Positions 14,498-22,090 of a stretch of 37,181 bases of DNA are shown in pieces. Location: the IMG/VR virus record IMGVR_UViG_3300046703_000009, positions 1-37,181 of that record; one strand, given 5' to 3'. Origin of the DNA: a virus. The number at the start of each line of letters is the position of its first letter. The stretch's first letter is position 1. Both the position numbers and the translations under genes were made by a program. The notes beneath the pieces are model-generated. The model was not told the origin of the DNA, made no database searches, and saw only the letters and a list, made by a program, of their open reading frames with translations.

Positions 14498-14970
14498 GAA
14501 ATAACTTCGAGTCCTTATTAGTCCGTAGTTTACGCCACTATTATACAGATAATCATATTAACGCCTTCGTAGAGCGCAGACCGCAAACGCGCTATAGAAA
14601 GCAATACATAGATATTATCGTAGATAGCGCCGAAGCGGGTTATTTAGCTATCGAATGTAAATCTACCAGCGGTAAATACCTTAACTTCTTATCTAATTTC
14701 CATACCGTCGAGGACGGTCTTAATCACGTACACCAAGTAGAGACAATATCCTACTATCTAAATAAAACCGGGCGCGTAGGTTATTTAGCCGTTGAACTAA
14801 AGATGAAGGGGCGCGAAGGTAATAAGTGTTATTTCCTACCGTGGGGTGACGTCCTTGCTAGATTTAATAATGGTAGTAAGGGGTATAACGTTAAGGAAAT
14901 AAAGCAGTACCCCCGATGTGTAAAGGATAAGCAGACTAAGTTATATGACGTCGCTGCTATTTTTGCATGA
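14494..14970 (+). CDS. Hjc-like Holliday-junction resolvase family nuclease
   Basis: The active-site order E6, D40 in QYIDIIVD, and E54-x-K56 in LAIECKST is that of archaeal Hjc and related PD-(D/E)XK resolvases; the later strands (VGYLAVELK, KCYFLPWGD) match the family core. 158 residues is a little longer than typical Hjc (~120-140). It starts in an ATGA overlap with the minor head stop. Function would be cutting branched DNA before packaging. Its 3' end overlaps a minus-strand gene by 30 bases, tail to tail. Confidence 0.82.
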   Translation: MRNNFESLLVRSLRHYYTDNHINAFVERRPQTRYRKQYIDIIVDSAEAGYLAIECKSTSGKYLNFLSNFHTVEDGLNHVHQVETISYYLNKTGRVGYLAVELKMKGREGNKCYFLPWGDVLARFNNGSKGYNVKEIKQYPRCVKDKQTKLYDVAAIFA

Positions 14971-15111
14971 CTGAATATTCCACGCCGCCAATGTGCTATT
15001 ATCATCGGTAGATAAACAGATAGACTGCCGCTCACAACACCACGGGCAAAAGATATAATCTAGATTAGTTACCATTACCGGCTTATTACAGTGGCGGCAT
15101 TTACGAATCAA
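14941..15111 (-). CDS. Minus-strand zinc-ribbon protein (56 aa)
   Basis: Read on the minus strand from TTG 15111: LIRKCRHCNKPVMV then YIFCPWCCERQS, that is CxxC...CxxCC, a clear zinc ribbon, and a Trp-containing C-terminus. The + strand here has no credible reading. A TATA-like box at 15137-15146 stands about 26 bases before 15115, so the message would be nearly leaderless. Its product could be a regulator acting on the divergent promoter next to it; that is inference. One of only two complete minus-strand genes seen. Confidence 0.72.
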   Translation of the reverse strand: MIRKCRHCNKPVMVTNLDYIFCPWCCERQSICLSTDDNSTLAAWNIQSCKNSSDVI

Positions 15112-15136
15112 TCTGTTAATTAATTAAGCGGCTAAC

Positions 15137-15146
15137 TTTTTATACT
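15137..15146 (-). promoter_or_regulatory. TATA-like box for the minus-strand zinc-ribbon gene
   Basis: On the minus strand this reads AGTATAAAAA with a GGATAA BRE-like stretch before it. The distance of ~26 bases to position 15115 fits archaeal promoter geometry and an almost leaderless TTG start at 15111. Confidence 0.45.
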
Positions 15147-15153
15147 TTATCCG

Positions 15154-15169
15154 TATATCTATAGATATA
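15154..15169. promoter_or_regulatory. 16-base perfect palindrome between divergent promoters
   Basis: TATATCTATAGATATA is a perfect palindrome. It lies between the minus-strand TATA box (15137-15146) and the + strand one (15179-15187), where a dimeric repressor could control both directions. Its AT-richness makes chance occurrence possible. Confidence 0.4.
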
Positions 15170-15178
15170 TTGCGTAAC

Positions 15179-15187
15179 ATATTTAAA
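15179..15187 (+). promoter_or_regulatory. TATA-like box for the protease-capsid operon
   Basis: ATATTTAAA preceded by GCGTAAC. Transcription would begin near 15209 and give a ~59-base leader that holds an imperfect hairpin (ACTGC/GCAGT, 15224-15239) and a perfect AGGAGGTGA ribosome site at 15255-15263. High expression is expected for the capsid operon. Confidence 0.45.
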
Positions 15188-15267
15188 GATAAGAACTAAT
15201 TCAGGTGTAGTGTACACGTTAATACTGCTTACGGGCAGTTATTCTTATTTTATTAGGAGGTGACTCC

Positions 15268-15966
15268 TTGGAATTATTATACAAGGACAGTAGTATCTCC
15301 GTAGAACCGCCTGACGAAAAGGGATTCTTAGAAGGTTATGCGAGCGTATACGGCGTCGTTGATCATCAGAACGAACGCACGATGCCGGGGGCGTTCTCGC
15401 GGGCGTTAAAGAATCCTAAACGTGTTAAGCTTTTATGGCAACATAAGTTCGATAAACCGATTGGTAGAATTACCAAGATATGGGAAGACGAACGCGGGCT
15501 ACGGTTTAGAGGCAAGTTAAATATTAAAACCGATTGGGGCCGCAACGCGTATGAAGCGTTGTTAGCTGGCGATGTAAGCGCTAACTCGATTGGGTATACA
15601 GAAGTAAAAGGTAAAAACGCGATTAACGACGAGGACGGCGTTAAGGATCTTAACGAACTAGATTTAATGGAAATATCAACCGTAAGTTTCCCGTCCAACG
15701 AGGCGGCCACTGTGGAAGAAGTTAAATCAGACGTAGAAATAGAACCGGAACCGGAGCTAGAAGTTAAAGCCGGTCGCACTATAAGCAGCGCTACCCGCAC
15801 GCAACTAGTAGCGGCACGCGATGTATTAAATATACTTATAGGGGAAGCGCCTGCGGATGCGCAAGCGGCAACTCCGCCGGGTAAATCCGATGAACCCGAG
15901 ACGATCGCCGCGAACGACGAATTACTCATTAAAAGATTAGAACATATTAAGGAGATATTAGAATAA
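15268..15966 (+). CDS. HK97-type prohead protease (S78)
   Basis: Cleaves scaffold and capsid N-termini during prohead maturation. Family motifs are present: EGYASVYGVVDHQNERTMPG, H59 in LLWQHKFDKPIG, S107 in SANSIGY and the ELDLMEISTVSFPSNEAA strand, in the usual order and spacing. Residues after ~150 form an acidic, Ala/Pro-rich tail with a C-terminal helix, possibly a scaffold-like extension. TTG 15268 is preceded by a full AGGAGGTGA ribosome site with four bases between. The stop overlaps the capsid gene start by one base. Confidence 0.95.
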   Translation: MELLYKDSSISVEPPDEKGFLEGYASVYGVVDHQNERTMPGAFSRALKNPKRVKLLWQHKFDKPIGRITKIWEDERGLRFRGKLNIKTDWGRNAYEALLAGDVSANSIGYTEVKGKNAINDEDGVKDLNELDLMEISTVSFPSNEAATVEEVKSDVEIEPEPELEVKAGRTISSATRTQLVAARDVLNILIGEAPADAQAATPPGKSDEPETIAANDELLIKRLEHIKEILE

Positions 15967-17162
15967 TGACTGAAGAGACTAAATCAGTAGAACAGTATCT
16001 AGAGGATTTGGAGAAAGGTATTGAATCGTTTAATACCAAGTTCGAACCCGTCGAGATGCAGTTCAAGACGATGACCGAGCGTATAGACGCGCTTGAGACG
16101 AAGATTAATACACCGGAGACGGGAGCGGCACCGGTGGTTAAAGACGCCGAGGCCGAATGGACGAAGGCGTATTGTGATTACCTACATACCGGTAAACAGT
16201 TCGACCAGGAATATTTTGTCGGTCAGGTAAAGGACGCGAACCCGGCGAAATATAAGACGCTGGCTAGTGACGACCTTACCACGGGCGGCTACTTTATGCC
16301 GGTTACTATGTCAAACCGGATTATAGAAGCGCTTGTTAACGTAGACCCATTTAGAGGCGAGTGCGCAGTCGAGACGCTACGCGTCGGTGACACGCTAGAG
16401 ATGCTCGGTGAGGTTGGCGCAACGCTGGCCGCGTGGACTAGCGAGCGCGCAACGAGAAGCGCAACCGCAAACCTAACGCTTAACAAAGTAAGTATACCAA
16501 CGCACCCGATGTATGCTATGCCGGTATTAACACAGAAGATGGCACGTATGTCGTCATTCGATGTTGAAGCATGGATGGTCCGCAAGGTAACTGAATATAT
16601 GGGATACCTTGAGGGTGTCGCATTCCTAACCGGTACCGGTGTCGGGCAACCAGAAGGACTTATTACCTACGCTAAATCGCTAGCAGAAGGTTCGACCGCC
16701 GATGAGCGAGCAATCGACAGCGGCGCAACTACGTCGATACCAGATACAGACTGCCTTATCAGCGTCCAGGATTTGCTAGATACGCGATTCCAGGGTAACG
16801 CTAAATGGTATATGGCGCGCAAGACTAAGACGGTGCTTCGCAAGTTCACCGACGGTGAAGGGCGTTATATCCTACAAGAGAATATAACCCTTGGACAGCC
16901 GGACACGCTATTCGGTAAACCTATTGTTTACTGTGATAGTATGAACACGGTTAGCAGCGGTAGCACGTTTACGCAGGAAGATATCCCGATTATTTACGGT
17001 GATATGCGGCAAGCGTACCAAATCGTTGATGTACCCAATATGATTAGTATCCGGGATGAGATAACCACGAAGGGCGCGGTTTCACTATATACTGAGCGTA
17101 TGGGCGTCGGCGGCCAAGTAGTTAATAAACTAGCCTACATGGCGCTTGAGATTGACACATAA
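15966..17162 (+). CDS. Major capsid protein (HK97 fold)
   Basis: 398 residues, normal for the family. The N-terminus (residues ~8-45, EDLEKGIESFNTKFEP to TERIDALETK) is a coiled-coil delta domain acting as internal scaffold and expected to be removed by the protease encoded just upstream. The mature shell domain starts around ASDDLTTGGYFMPVTMSNRI and includes the typical EVGATLAAWTSE, AFLTGTGVGQPEGLITY and LFGKPIVYCDSM segments. The start overlaps the protease stop. Confidence 0.95.
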   Translation: MTEETKSVEQYLEDLEKGIESFNTKFEPVEMQFKTMTERIDALETKINTPETGAAPVVKDAEAEWTKAYCDYLHTGKQFDQEYFVGQVKDANPAKYKTLASDDLTTGGYFMPVTMSNRIIEALVNVDPFRGECAVETLRVGDTLEMLGEVGATLAAWTSERATRSATANLTLNKVSIPTHPMYAMPVLTQKMARMSSFDVEAWMVRKVTEYMGYLEGVAFLTGTGVGQPEGLITYAKSLAEGSTADERAIDSGATTSIPDTDCLISVQDLLDTRFQGNAKWYMARKTKTVLRKFTDGEGRYILQENITLGQPDTLFGKPIVYCDSMNTVSSGSTFTQEDIPIIYGDMRQAYQIVDVPNMISIRDEITTKGAVSLYTERMGVGGQVVNKLAYMALEIDT

Positions 17163-17193
17163 TTCTAGACAGTAGGCGGATGGAGGATAAAAG

Positions 17194-17940
17194 ATGTCTA
17201 GATATATACAACGTAGTAATACGGGTTTAGAAGTTAAAGACGGCGGGAATATCACCGTCGATAGTGGCGGCACGTTCACTCTCGCTAGTGGCGCTACGTT
17301 CACCTATACGGGTGGGACGTACGCACCAGACACTATTGCAGCTACTGGCGACGTTCACTGCGCTACTACGTTAGAAGTACACGGTATCGCAGGATTCGGT
17401 ACTACAGCGCAAACGACGATTAGTGCTGCGGGGGCTATTGCTACAACGGCGACGGCTAAATTCCACGGTATAACATCGTTCGGCTCAACCGGATCAGAAG
17501 AAACGACTATTAGCGCAACGGGTGTTTTTGCATCCTCAGCGGCGTTATCTTGCGGTGTGGCTACAGTTACATCCCTAGTAATAGGCGCAGGCGCGGCTAC
17601 GATTACCGATGCTTCGGCGGAGACGTTGACGATAACCGAGACTAACATTACGTTAGTCGGTGCTATAACCCACACGGGCGCGACCACGCTTACGGGCGCG
17701 GTAACAATTACTGGCGCTGCTACGGTTAGTACAACCCTCGGCGTTACTGGTAAAACAACGCTTAACGGTGGCGGATCATATCCGGCGGTAGACTTTACCG
17801 GCGCGGGTTCCCTCGCAGGTACAACCTTCGGCTTGGCATGGGCCGGCGGCGCACCACCGGTTAATATCATCGACCAGAAATATTTAAAAATATACGTTGG
17901 CGGCGTGATATACCGGGTATTACTGTGGGCAGACAGTTAA
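17194..17940 (+). CDS. Fibre-like head or tail decoration protein
   Basis: 248 residues, Thr/Ala/Gly-rich with irregular repeats (TGATTLTGAVTITGAATVST; TTISAAGAIA and TTISATGVFA). Such repetitive T-x-T/G-A sequences are usual in trimeric beta-helical fibres. It opens MSRYIQRSNTGLEVKDGGN and ends with a hydrophobic strand-like patch (KYLKIYVGGVIYRVLLWADS) that resembles a phage beta-sandwich cap. Ribosome site GGAGG precedes ATG at proper distance. Position after the capsid gene suggests a head fibre; unproven. Confidence 0.65.
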   Translation: MSRYIQRSNTGLEVKDGGNITVDSGGTFTLASGATFTYTGGTYAPDTIAATGDVHCATTLEVHGIAGFGTTAQTTISAAGAIATTATAKFHGITSFGSTGSEETTISATGVFASSAALSCGVATVTSLVIGAGAATITDASAETLTITETNITLVGAITHTGATTLTGAVTITGAATVSTTLGVTGKTTLNGGGSYPAVDFTGAGSLAGTTFGLAWAGGAPPVNIIDQKYLKIYVGGVIYRVLLWADS

Positions 17941-17955
17941 TCGGAGTGTAAGAAT

Positions 17956-18117
17956 ATGATAACGAAAGCAGATATCGAAAAACGTATAGCGGAGTTAAAA
18001 GTCGAAGGCGAGCGCGTGGTAGCACAAACCGCCGGAACATATAACGGCGCGGTACAAGAACTCGAAAGGCTGCTTTCGCTTTTCGATTCACCAGAAGATA
18101 ACAAGGAGAAAAAATAA
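17956..18117 (+). CDS. Small helical protein (53 aa)
   Basis: MITKADIEKRIAELKVEGER: charged coiled-coil-like helix, Ala-Gly kink, then a second helix (QELERLLSLFDS) and a Lys-rich tail. Bacterial phages often carry a similar short helical protein after the capsid cluster; its role is not settled. One base separates it from the next gene. Confidence 0.65.
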   Translation: MITKADIEKRIAELKVEGERVVAQTAGTYNGAVQELERLLSLFDSPEDNKEKK

Positions 18118-18118
18118 T

Positions 18119-18535
18119 ATGGCAAAAGATATAGCGCACGAGTATAAGTTCTCGCAAGGGATGATACCCGCGCACACACTTAGCACGCCATCGCCTACCG
18201 CTACCGATACCGCCGGATTTGAAAGTACAATGTTTGTATTTGATATCGGCGCTATCGGATCGAGTGCGACGTTGCGCGTGCATTTCCATGACGGTGCTAG
18301 CAGCTCACCTACAACGGATGTAGTAGCCGCAGACCTAGAAATATATAACTGGACAACGCCGGTAGCAGTTACGACGGCGTATTTCGACGCCGACGACGGG
18401 GCAGATAGTACGATAGTGACAGTTCAGTATAAGGGTACGGCACGATATGTTGTACCAGTACCGACTATTGGCGTAGAACACTATGATATGGGTTACGTGA
18501 CCGTACAAGGATTCGCACGGCATCCGATGAGGTAA
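18119..18535 (+). CDS. Structural protein, paralogue pair A copy 1
   Basis: MAKDIAHEYKFSQGMIP start, with DTAGFESTMFVFDIG, VTVQYKGTARYVVPV and the ending VQGFARHPMR. The next gene repeats all three segments nearly word for word (TAGFESTMFVF, TVQYKGSKRYVVP, VQSFARHPPR). All-beta; a capsid decoration or spike role is likely from position behind the major capsid gene. Ribosome site AAGGAG at good distance. Confidence 0.7.
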   Translation: MAKDIAHEYKFSQGMIPAHTLSTPSPTATDTAGFESTMFVFDIGAIGSSATLRVHFHDGASSSPTTDVVAADLEIYNWTTPVAVTTAYFDADDGADSTIVTVQYKGTARYVVPVPTIGVEHYDMGYVTVQGFARHPMR

Positions 18536-18540
18536 TCAAA

Positions 18541-18960
18541 ATGGCTAAAGATATTTCACACGAATTAAAAGTAACGCAGAGCCAGATACCCGTCGCTATC
18601 GCGGGCGCTAAAACGTTCACGACGATAGACACCGCAGGATTCGAGAGTACGATGTTTGTATTCAATATCGGCGACTGCGATGGTAGCGCCTCGGCGGCGT
18701 TTCATTTCCACGCGGGCAACACAACGGCTGACGTAGACGTAGACGACGCTGATTTGGAAACGAACGGGCTTATAGGAACTACGAATACTGCGCGAACAGC
18801 GCAACCGTATACGCTTGGGGTTTCGGATGATAACCAGATTATCACCGTTCAGTATAAAGGTAGCAAGCGGTATGTAGTCCCTATTTGGGCATACAGCGCA
18901 GGTACTATCTATCTGGGTTGCTTCGCAGTACAATCGTTCGCACGGCACCCGCCACGTTAA
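18541..18960 (+). CDS. Structural protein, paralogue pair A copy 2
   Basis: 139 residues, 1 longer than copy 1, with the same start (MAKDISHEL), core TAGFESTMFVFNIG and end FARHPPR. The middle differs most (AGNTTADVDVDDADLETNG), which suggests a surface loop that has diverged while the fold is kept. Its stop codon lies inside a terminator hairpin (18948-18970). Confidence 0.7.
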   Translation: MAKDISHELKVTQSQIPVAIAGAKTFTTIDTAGFESTMFVFNIGDCDGSASAAFHFHAGNTTADVDVDDADLETNGLIGTTNTARTAQPYTLGVSDDNQIITVQYKGSKRYVVPIWAYSAGTIYLGCFAVQSFARHPPR

Positions 18961-18985
18961 ACGTGACGGGGTTTTCTTTCTTTTT
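18948..18985 (+). terminator. Hairpin plus T-tract terminator
   Basis: Stem of ten positions with one C/A mismatch (left 18948-18957, right 18961-18970); the three-base loop TAA is the stop codon of the upstream gene. It is followed by TTTTCTTTCTTTTT. Such T-rich tracts end transcription in archaea, and the hairpin would also act in bacteria. It may lower expression of downstream genes relative to the capsid group. Confidence 0.75.
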
Positions 18986-19008
18986 AACTAAAGGAGAAGA
19001 TAAAAAAT

Positions 19009-19377
19009 ATGGCTTATAAATGGACGGTATCGGTAACGATTACTAAAGATGACGCTACCGGATTATCTGACGCGAAGGACTTCGGGGGTGGCGCTACACG
19101 TATGGGTATTATAATGCCCGCTGCGTGGGATGCCGCTAACCTATCGTTTCAAGTATGTGATACCGCTGGTGGGACGTTCGCGGATTTATATACCGAGGCT
19201 GGGGCAGAGGCCGCACCCGCATCAACGCCCGCGCAGGGTAAAGCATATTCATTAGCTACCTTACAGCCAACGCTCGCACCCTGGCGATGGGTTAAAGTTC
19301 GATCAGGATTAACCGGCGCGGCAGTTACGCAGACTAGCGCAACGCCAGCGACGATTACGTTTGTATTCCAGCGGTGA
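19009..19377 (+). CDS. Structural protein, paralogue pair B copy 1
   Basis: 122 residues, all-beta: DAKDFGGGATRMGIIMPAAW, LSFQVCDTAGGTFADLYTEA and RWVKVRSG, ending ITFVFQR. The following gene has each of these (YDFGGGAKDIAVVMPATW, ITFQVSTAIDGTFVNLYNEA, RYVKVRSG, LQFIFER). Folds like this are common in small tailed-virus structural proteins. AAAGGAG lies 12 bases before ATG. It follows the terminator. Confidence 0.7.
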   Translation: MAYKWTVSVTITKDDATGLSDAKDFGGGATRMGIIMPAAWDAANLSFQVCDTAGGTFADLYTEAGAEAAPASTPAQGKAYSLATLQPTLAPWRWVKVRSGLTGAAVTQTSATPATITFVFQR

Positions 19378-19384
19378 TAGATAG

Positions 19385-19738
19385 ATGCCACAACGATGGG
19401 ACCAAACCGTAGTAATACCAACCGGCGCAGCCGGACTATCACCAGCCTATGACTTCGGCGGCGGTGCTAAAGATATAGCCGTGGTTATGCCGGCAACGTG
19501 GTCGGCTGCCGCGATAACTTTCCAGGTATCTACCGCAATCGATGGCACGTTCGTTAACCTATATAACGAAGCCGGAACCGAAATAAGCGCGGCGGTAGCG
19601 CAGGGGTTAACGCAATCACTAGCGACAGCGGCACCGCATATATCACAGTTTAGATACGTGAAAGTTAGGAGCGGAACGCTAACCGTACCAGTTAATCAGG
19701 GCGCATCGCGAACTTTACAGTTTATATTCGAGAGATAA
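19385..19738 (+). CDS. Structural protein, paralogue pair B copy 2
   Basis: 117 residues; aligned with copy 1 at nearly every strand (see there), slightly shorter in the loop before RYVKVRSG. Eight bases separate the copies; one base separates this gene from the next. Role is probably on the virion surface. Confidence 0.7.
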   Translation: MPQRWDQTVVIPTGAAGLSPAYDFGGGAKDIAVVMPATWSAAAITFQVSTAIDGTFVNLYNEAGTEISAAVAQGLTQSLATAAPHISQFRYVKVRSGTLTVPVNQGASRTLQFIFER

Positions 19739-19739
19739 A

Positions 19740-20936
19740 ATGGCGATAACAGTAACAGGCGGCCCCGCTTATGGACTTGCGTGGAATAAAACAACGGATG
19801 CTTACACCCGCGTCGCTTCCGCTGCCGGCTTAACGGCAGGCGCTAACTTCAATTCCCCGTCAGGCGGCGCTTGGGGATTAAGACGCTGTAACCTTTGGGA
19901 TGACGGCACCCCTACCGCTTATTATGGTGATAGGTGCTATACAGATACCGACGTAGATAATATGGGCCAAGCAATGGTTCAGATTCCTAAGTTCTATTAT
20001 TATATGGAATATGACGCCGGAACGACTACTTATTATTGGTTTGTTACAACGGTAGCGGCAACGACGATAGACGTTGGTTTAGGTGTAGGCGCGAAAACGG
20101 TTAAAATACATCCGGCGTTTACACGCGACGGGGCAACGCGAAATAATATCTATTTAGGCGCATATGAAGCGTATGGTAACCCCGTAACGACGTTAGTAGA
20201 ATCTAAGGCGGGAGTACAACCGACCGTTAGTGCCACGCTGGCAGCGTTCCGCGTTTGCGCTCGACTACGCGCGGGGGCGATAGCAAATAAATGGGAGGTA
20301 CAAGATTATCTAAGTACAACTGCCGTTGAGTTGTTATACTTGATAGAATATGGTGGTTTTAATTCCCAAGCACTCCTTAGTGCGGGGATAACAAACATGC
20401 ATGACGATGCCAACCACAACCAAGCATCGAACACGGGGCATACTACAACGTTAGGAAACGCAAGCGGGCAAGTGTTGCATACCTTCGATCATGTACCCGA
20501 TAGTGGCGACACGACTGGGTATGCGATGAGTTACCGGGGGATTGAAAACTTTTACGGTAACATATTTACGCGTATCGACGGGATAAAACTCAAACCAGAT
20601 TACAAACCGTGGGTCGCCGACCACGATTTCAACGACAGTATCACCTATGAACACCCATATATCGATACTACCTTAACACTTTCATCCACTAGTGATTATG
20701 CGGTAGATATCTCTATAAGTGCGAATCATGATTATGGCTTTTTGGCGTCAGCGGTCGGGGGGTCTTCAACAACTAAACTTTGCGATATGTATGTCAGATA
20801 TACCGGCGACAGGACGGCCCAGTTCGGGGGTGCGTGGCCGTATGGTGCCGAAGCAGGCGCGTTCTACTGGTACGTGGCTTCGGCAGCGGCAGACGGGGGG
20901 GTTATGAGTGGTGGGCGATTAATGTACATAGGTTAA
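19740..20936 (+). CDS. C-type-lectin-fold protein resembling retroelement variable proteins (head cluster)
   Basis: 398 residues. The core has AVELLYLIEYGGFNSQ and GYAMSYRGIENFYGNIFTRI, both found also in the gene at 34473. The C-terminus FGGAWPYGAEAGAFYWYVAS then GGRLMYIG follows, position by position, the pattern GG-x-W-x-x-G-x-x-AG-x-F-x-W ... G-x-R-L of C-type-lectin variable domains that are targets of diversity-generating retroelements (also related to formylglycine-generating enzyme). Tyr, Trp and Pro stand at sites that vary in such proteins. It probably binds ligands on the host surface. Unusually it is encoded among head genes. No template repeat or reverse transcriptase was found in the window. 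Confidence 0.78.
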   Translation: MAITVTGGPAYGLAWNKTTDAYTRVASAAGLTAGANFNSPSGGAWGLRRCNLWDDGTPTAYYGDRCYTDTDVDNMGQAMVQIPKFYYYMEYDAGTTTYYWFVTTVAATTIDVGLGVGAKTVKIHPAFTRDGATRNNIYLGAYEAYGNPVTTLVESKAGVQPTVSATLAAFRVCARLRAGAIANKWEVQDYLSTTAVELLYLIEYGGFNSQALLSAGITNMHDDANHNQASNTGHTTTLGNASGQVLHTFDHVPDSGDTTGYAMSYRGIENFYGNIFTRIDGIKLKPDYKPWVADHDFNDSITYEHPYIDTTLTLSSTSDYAVDISISANHDYGFLASAVGGSSTTKLCDMYVRYTGDRTAQFGGAWPYGAEAGAFYWYVASAAADGGVMSGGRLMYIG

Positions 20937-20938
20937 AA

Positions 20939-22090
20939 ATGACTGCAATCCCGAAAATTTGGTTTTCTAATCTTGGCATGCCCATGACACCGGATATCCT
21001 TGAATATTGTGCGGAAAACGAATGGGATGTATGTCTATCTATCACAACTGGTAATTTAATAGATGACGCGGCAGATATAATAGAAAATTGGATAGACCTA
21101 TTTGAGGGCGAGGGAATATCAACTTGGGTAGCATGTCAGTTTGCCGATATTAATATGTCAGTAGATGATTATGATGCCCTATACGGCGCAGGACTAGATG
21201 TATTTAACGCTAGTGCGACTAAAGGGTATGGTTTCGAAGGCGGATACAAAAACGGAATAACTTGGATAAAAGCGAATACCTCTAAACAGTTAGTACACTG
21301 GTGGATGGCTAATTATTACCTCCCCGATATCGGCGGCGAAACTTGGGAGACATGGTGGGGGGATGAGGGGACCTATCATGATATATATGGGACATTCGAC
21401 TGGCGCATTGACCAGTTCGATTTGATACTTCAAGAGATGTACTGGCAACAAGACATATTACAATGTATAGAATTAGGGGGGTATATCCACGAAAATCACC
21501 CAGACACCCCCTACGGTGTAATATCCTGTTTAAACGCGACGCCCGGTGGGGAGATTTGGTGGGGCGAGACTATTCACGACACCGACCCGACGCATTTGCG
21601 AACATTCGCAGGGCAACAACTCCTCGCGCACCATGCTTGTTATACCGTCCAAGCCGCTACCGGAAACTTTGATATTTTTGGTTGTATGTGTGGTACCCCG
21701 GACGCATATAACCCCTCATATATTGACTCGCTAACGTGGTGGGATGGTTGTAAGGGTTTATGGGGGGTACCCCTAGATATGTGCCAATATGGACTAATCC
21801 CTCATTATGTGGGCGCTTCCTATTGCGGTCACGATGATACACCCATACCAGATACCTTCGTAAATACTGGTAGCGAACTACTCCTACTAAAAAATTATGG
21901 GACCGGTTGCACCGTACACGATATAACCATTACCGGAACAGATGAAACAATAGATTATACCCTCGCGGTATCTCCGGATCGCGGAACGCCTATCGGCCCG
22001 TTCCCGCTTGAACAGTTCGGGGCGCTTCCAACTATCACCTATGATAATACAAATTTATACATCTCAATATTAAAGGACGTGCCGGCATGA
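20939..22090 (+). CDS. Putative glycosidase-like virion protein with C-terminal beta-sandwich
   Basis: Start ATG 20939, two bases after the previous stop; the open frame before it lies over the lectin gene and is ignored. Residues 1-300 are rich in Trp, Asp and aromatic motifs (DVCLSITTGN, ISTWVACQFADINMSVDDY, QLVHWWMANYYLPD, FDLILQEMYW) in alternating pattern, as in TIM-barrel glycoside hydrolases; I cannot name the family or its acids. Residues ~305-383 form a beta-sandwich (LLLLKNYGTG, IGPFPLEQFG, NTNLYISIL) that is homologous to the middle of the next gene. Likely a surface-polysaccharide degrading or binding protein. Confidence 0.6.
   Translation: MTAIPKIWFSNLGMPMTPDILEYCAENEWDVCLSITTGNLIDDAADIIENWIDLFEGEGISTWVACQFADINMSVDDYDALYGAGLDVFNASATKGYGFEGGYKNGITWIKANTSKQLVHWWMANYYLPDIGGETWETWWGDEGTYHDIYGTFDWRIDQFDLILQEMYWQQDILQCIELGGYIHENHPDTPYGVISCLNATPGGEIWWGETIHDTDPTHLRTFAGQQLLAHHACYTVQAATGNFDIFGCMCGTPDAYNPSYIDSLTWWDGCKGLWGVPLDMCQYGLIPHYVGASYCGHDDTPIPDTFVNTGSELLLLKNYGTGCTVHDITITGTDETIDYTLAVSPDRGTPIGPFPLEQFGALPTITYDNTNLYISILKDVPA

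Noticed and set aside
15366-15929. 187-codon minus-strand frame over the prohead protease, and similar long minus frames at 17355-17870 and 29580-30074
   Set aside because: Antisense shadows of well-supported + strand genes with biased third positions; no ribosome sites or family patterns.
20719-20938. Alternative frames over the 3' end of the lectin-fold gene, including an extension of the 20939 gene
   Set aside because: They are out-of-frame readings of a conserved C-terminal domain; ATG 20939 follows the lectin stop directly.
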